Positions 63,031 through 64,000 of a stretch of 64,000 nt of DNA are shown in pieces. Location: assembly GCA_947445035.1 (NCBI GenBank), contig CANFCK010000005.1:62001-126000 (forward strand), given 5' to 3'. Below the pieces are notes generated by a model that was not told the DNA's origin, made no database searches, and saw only the letters and a list, made by a program, of their open reading frames with translations. Source of the DNA: Deltaproteobacteria bacterium. Its GTDB lineage: Bacteria > Myxococcota_A > UBA796 > SXON01. Position 1 is the first letter of the stretch. The number at the start of each line of letters is the position of its first letter. Made by a program: the position numbers and the translations under genes.

Positions 63031-64000
63031 CTACGCCCCCACCCCCGCCAGCCTCGCCAAAAAGTCAGGGTAGCTGGTGGCGATCGACGCGGTTTCGCTC
63101 ACCGCCACGCGCCGAAACAGCCCCGCGATCGAAAAAGCCATCGCGATACGATGATCGCCGTGGCTCTCTACGATCGCCGCGCCACCGCCCTCGCAGCCCC
63201 CCCGCATCACGAAACCGTCCGGGCGGGCGTCGGCATCCACGCCCATCGCGCGGAGGCCGGCCACCACAGCGGCAACGCGGTCGCTCTCCTTCACCCGCAG
63301 CTCGGCGGCGTCACGGACCACGGTCTCCCCCTCCGCAAAGGCGGCCGCAATCGCCAGGATGGGCAGCTCGTCGATCAGCGTCGGCACCTCGGCGCCGGCG
63401 ATCTCGACGCCGCGGAGGCCACGTCCACGCACGGTGACGTTCGCGATGGGCTCGACGCCGCCGAGGGGCTCGATCTCCACGTCGGCGCCCATGCGGCGGA
63501 GCACGTCCAGGACCCCAGTCCGCGTCGGATTCACGCCCACCCCCTCGATAGTCAGCGACACCCCCGCGATCGCGGCGGCGACGAACCAGAACGCAGCGCT
63601 GGAGATGTCCCCGGGGACGACGAGATTGCCCGCGCTGAGCCCCCCCCGACGCACCGTCAGCCGGGTGCCCCCCTCCCCGCTGACCGACAGCAGCGGCGCG
63701 CCCATGCCGAGCAGCATCCGCTCGGTGTGGTCGCGCGTGGGGGTCGGCTCGGTCCACGAGGTTTCGCCGTCGGCGGCCAGCCCCGCCAGCAACACCGCCG
63801 ATTTGACCTGGGCGCTGGCAACTTCGGCCCGGAAGTCGCCCGCACGAAGCGGCGCGGCCACCACGGTGATCGGCAAGGTCGGGCCGCCTTCACAGCGGGC
63901 GCCCATCGCCGCCAGCGGGGTGAGCACGCGGCGCATCGGACGTCGCGACAGGGAGGCGTCGCCGACGAGCACCGCCCCCGCGCGCCCCGCCAGCGCGCCG
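63031..64000 (-). CDS. aroA: 3-phosphoshikimate 1-carboxyvinyltransferase (5' partial)
   Basis: The frame runs off the right edge; the C-terminal 322 or so residues are present. EPSP synthase motifs: LVGDASLSRRPMRRVLTPLAAMGA, AQVKSAVLLAGL, VPGDISSAAFWFVAAAI, LGGVEPIANVTVRG, PTLIDELPILAIAAAFAEGET, RDAAELRVKESDRVAAV and ESHGDHRIAMAFSIAGL. It joins shikimate-3-phosphate and PEP on the path to chorismate. No DAHP synthase or aroK is in view. Confidence 0.97.
   Translation of the reverse strand, partial: GALAGRAGAVLVGDASLSRRPMRRVLTPLAAMGARCEGGPTLPITVVAAPLRAGDFRAEVASAQVKSAVLLAGLAADGETSWTEPTPTRDHTERMLLGMGAPLLSVSGEGGTRLTVRRGGLSAGNLVVPGDISSAAFWFVAAAIAGVSLTIEGVGVNPTRTGVLDVLRRMGADVEIEPLGGVEPIANVTVRGRGLRGVEIAGAEVPTLIDELPILAIAAAFAEGETVVRDAAELRVKESDRVAAVVAGLRAMGVDADARPDGFVMRGGCEGGGAAIVESHGDHRIAMAFSIAGLFRRVAVSETASIATSYPDFLARLAGVGA

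Overview
This is a GC-rich window from a Gram-negative bacterium, very probably a member of the Myxococcota. The main pointers are a 1,697-residue secreted protein built of FG-GAP and MopE-type acidic repeats with a MYXO-CTERM-like tail, two CotH-kinase-type proteins, FHA and hybrid-kinase signalling genes, and a complete late lipid A module. Genes are densely packed, and many have no Shine-Dalgarno sequence. Instead a TA-centred -10-like hexamer lies 11-14 nt before the start codon at 15 or more gene starts, which suggests leaderless transcription is common here.

Layout. 1-2020: fumarate reductase/succinate dehydrogenase flavoprotein (5' cut) and iron-sulfur subunit. 2081-7468 (minus): a membrane protein, guaA, and a beta-propeller plus helical secreted pair. 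7540-9649: amidohydrolase (purine-type deaminase) and XdhC. 9661-13731 (minus): FHA protein, hybrid kinase and response regulator. 13831-16806 (minus): DsbA-like thioredoxin, RsmB-like methyltransferase and an endonuclease/phosphatase-fold protein. 16865-18166: CotH-type lipoprotein. 18167-20260 (minus): rpsA and lapA. 20427-22136: a decayed Clp-type AAA+ gene fused to a release-factor-like domain. 22142-32438 (minus): radical SAM protein, small secreted-type protein, cmk, MBOAT acyltransferase, a cbb3 oxidase cluster (truncated ccoO, then Q, P, G, H, I, S) with no ccoN, and an SGNH protein.

32461-45640: an enzyme-rich stretch holding an Asp/Asn beta-hydroxylase-like protein, DUF1993, SelO, a 1,008-residue protein with two different radical SAM domains, a third radical SAM gene paralogous to its second half, a TetR regulator, a YciB-like membrane protein, a methylthiotransferase-like radical SAM enzyme, a damaged CotH gene and a class V aminotransferase. 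45680-49643: ATL protein, a WaaA-LpxK fusion, an LpxL-type acyltransferase and a rhomboid-like protein. 49765-64000: the giant repeat protein, an SLC1-type symporter, smc, ftsY, DUF924 and aroA (cut at the right edge).

The most interesting non-coding signal is a dispersed element of about 80 nt, present in four copies (near 2060, 49700, 56790 and 60700). It has two hairpins at fixed spacing: one always capped by a GGGA loop, one always by a TGAG loop, with stems that differ between copies yet remain paired. The other notable points are the double radical SAM fusion and its paralogue, the cbb3 cluster broken at a small IS-like element, and a symmetrical 22-bp divergent promoter at 32439-32460.
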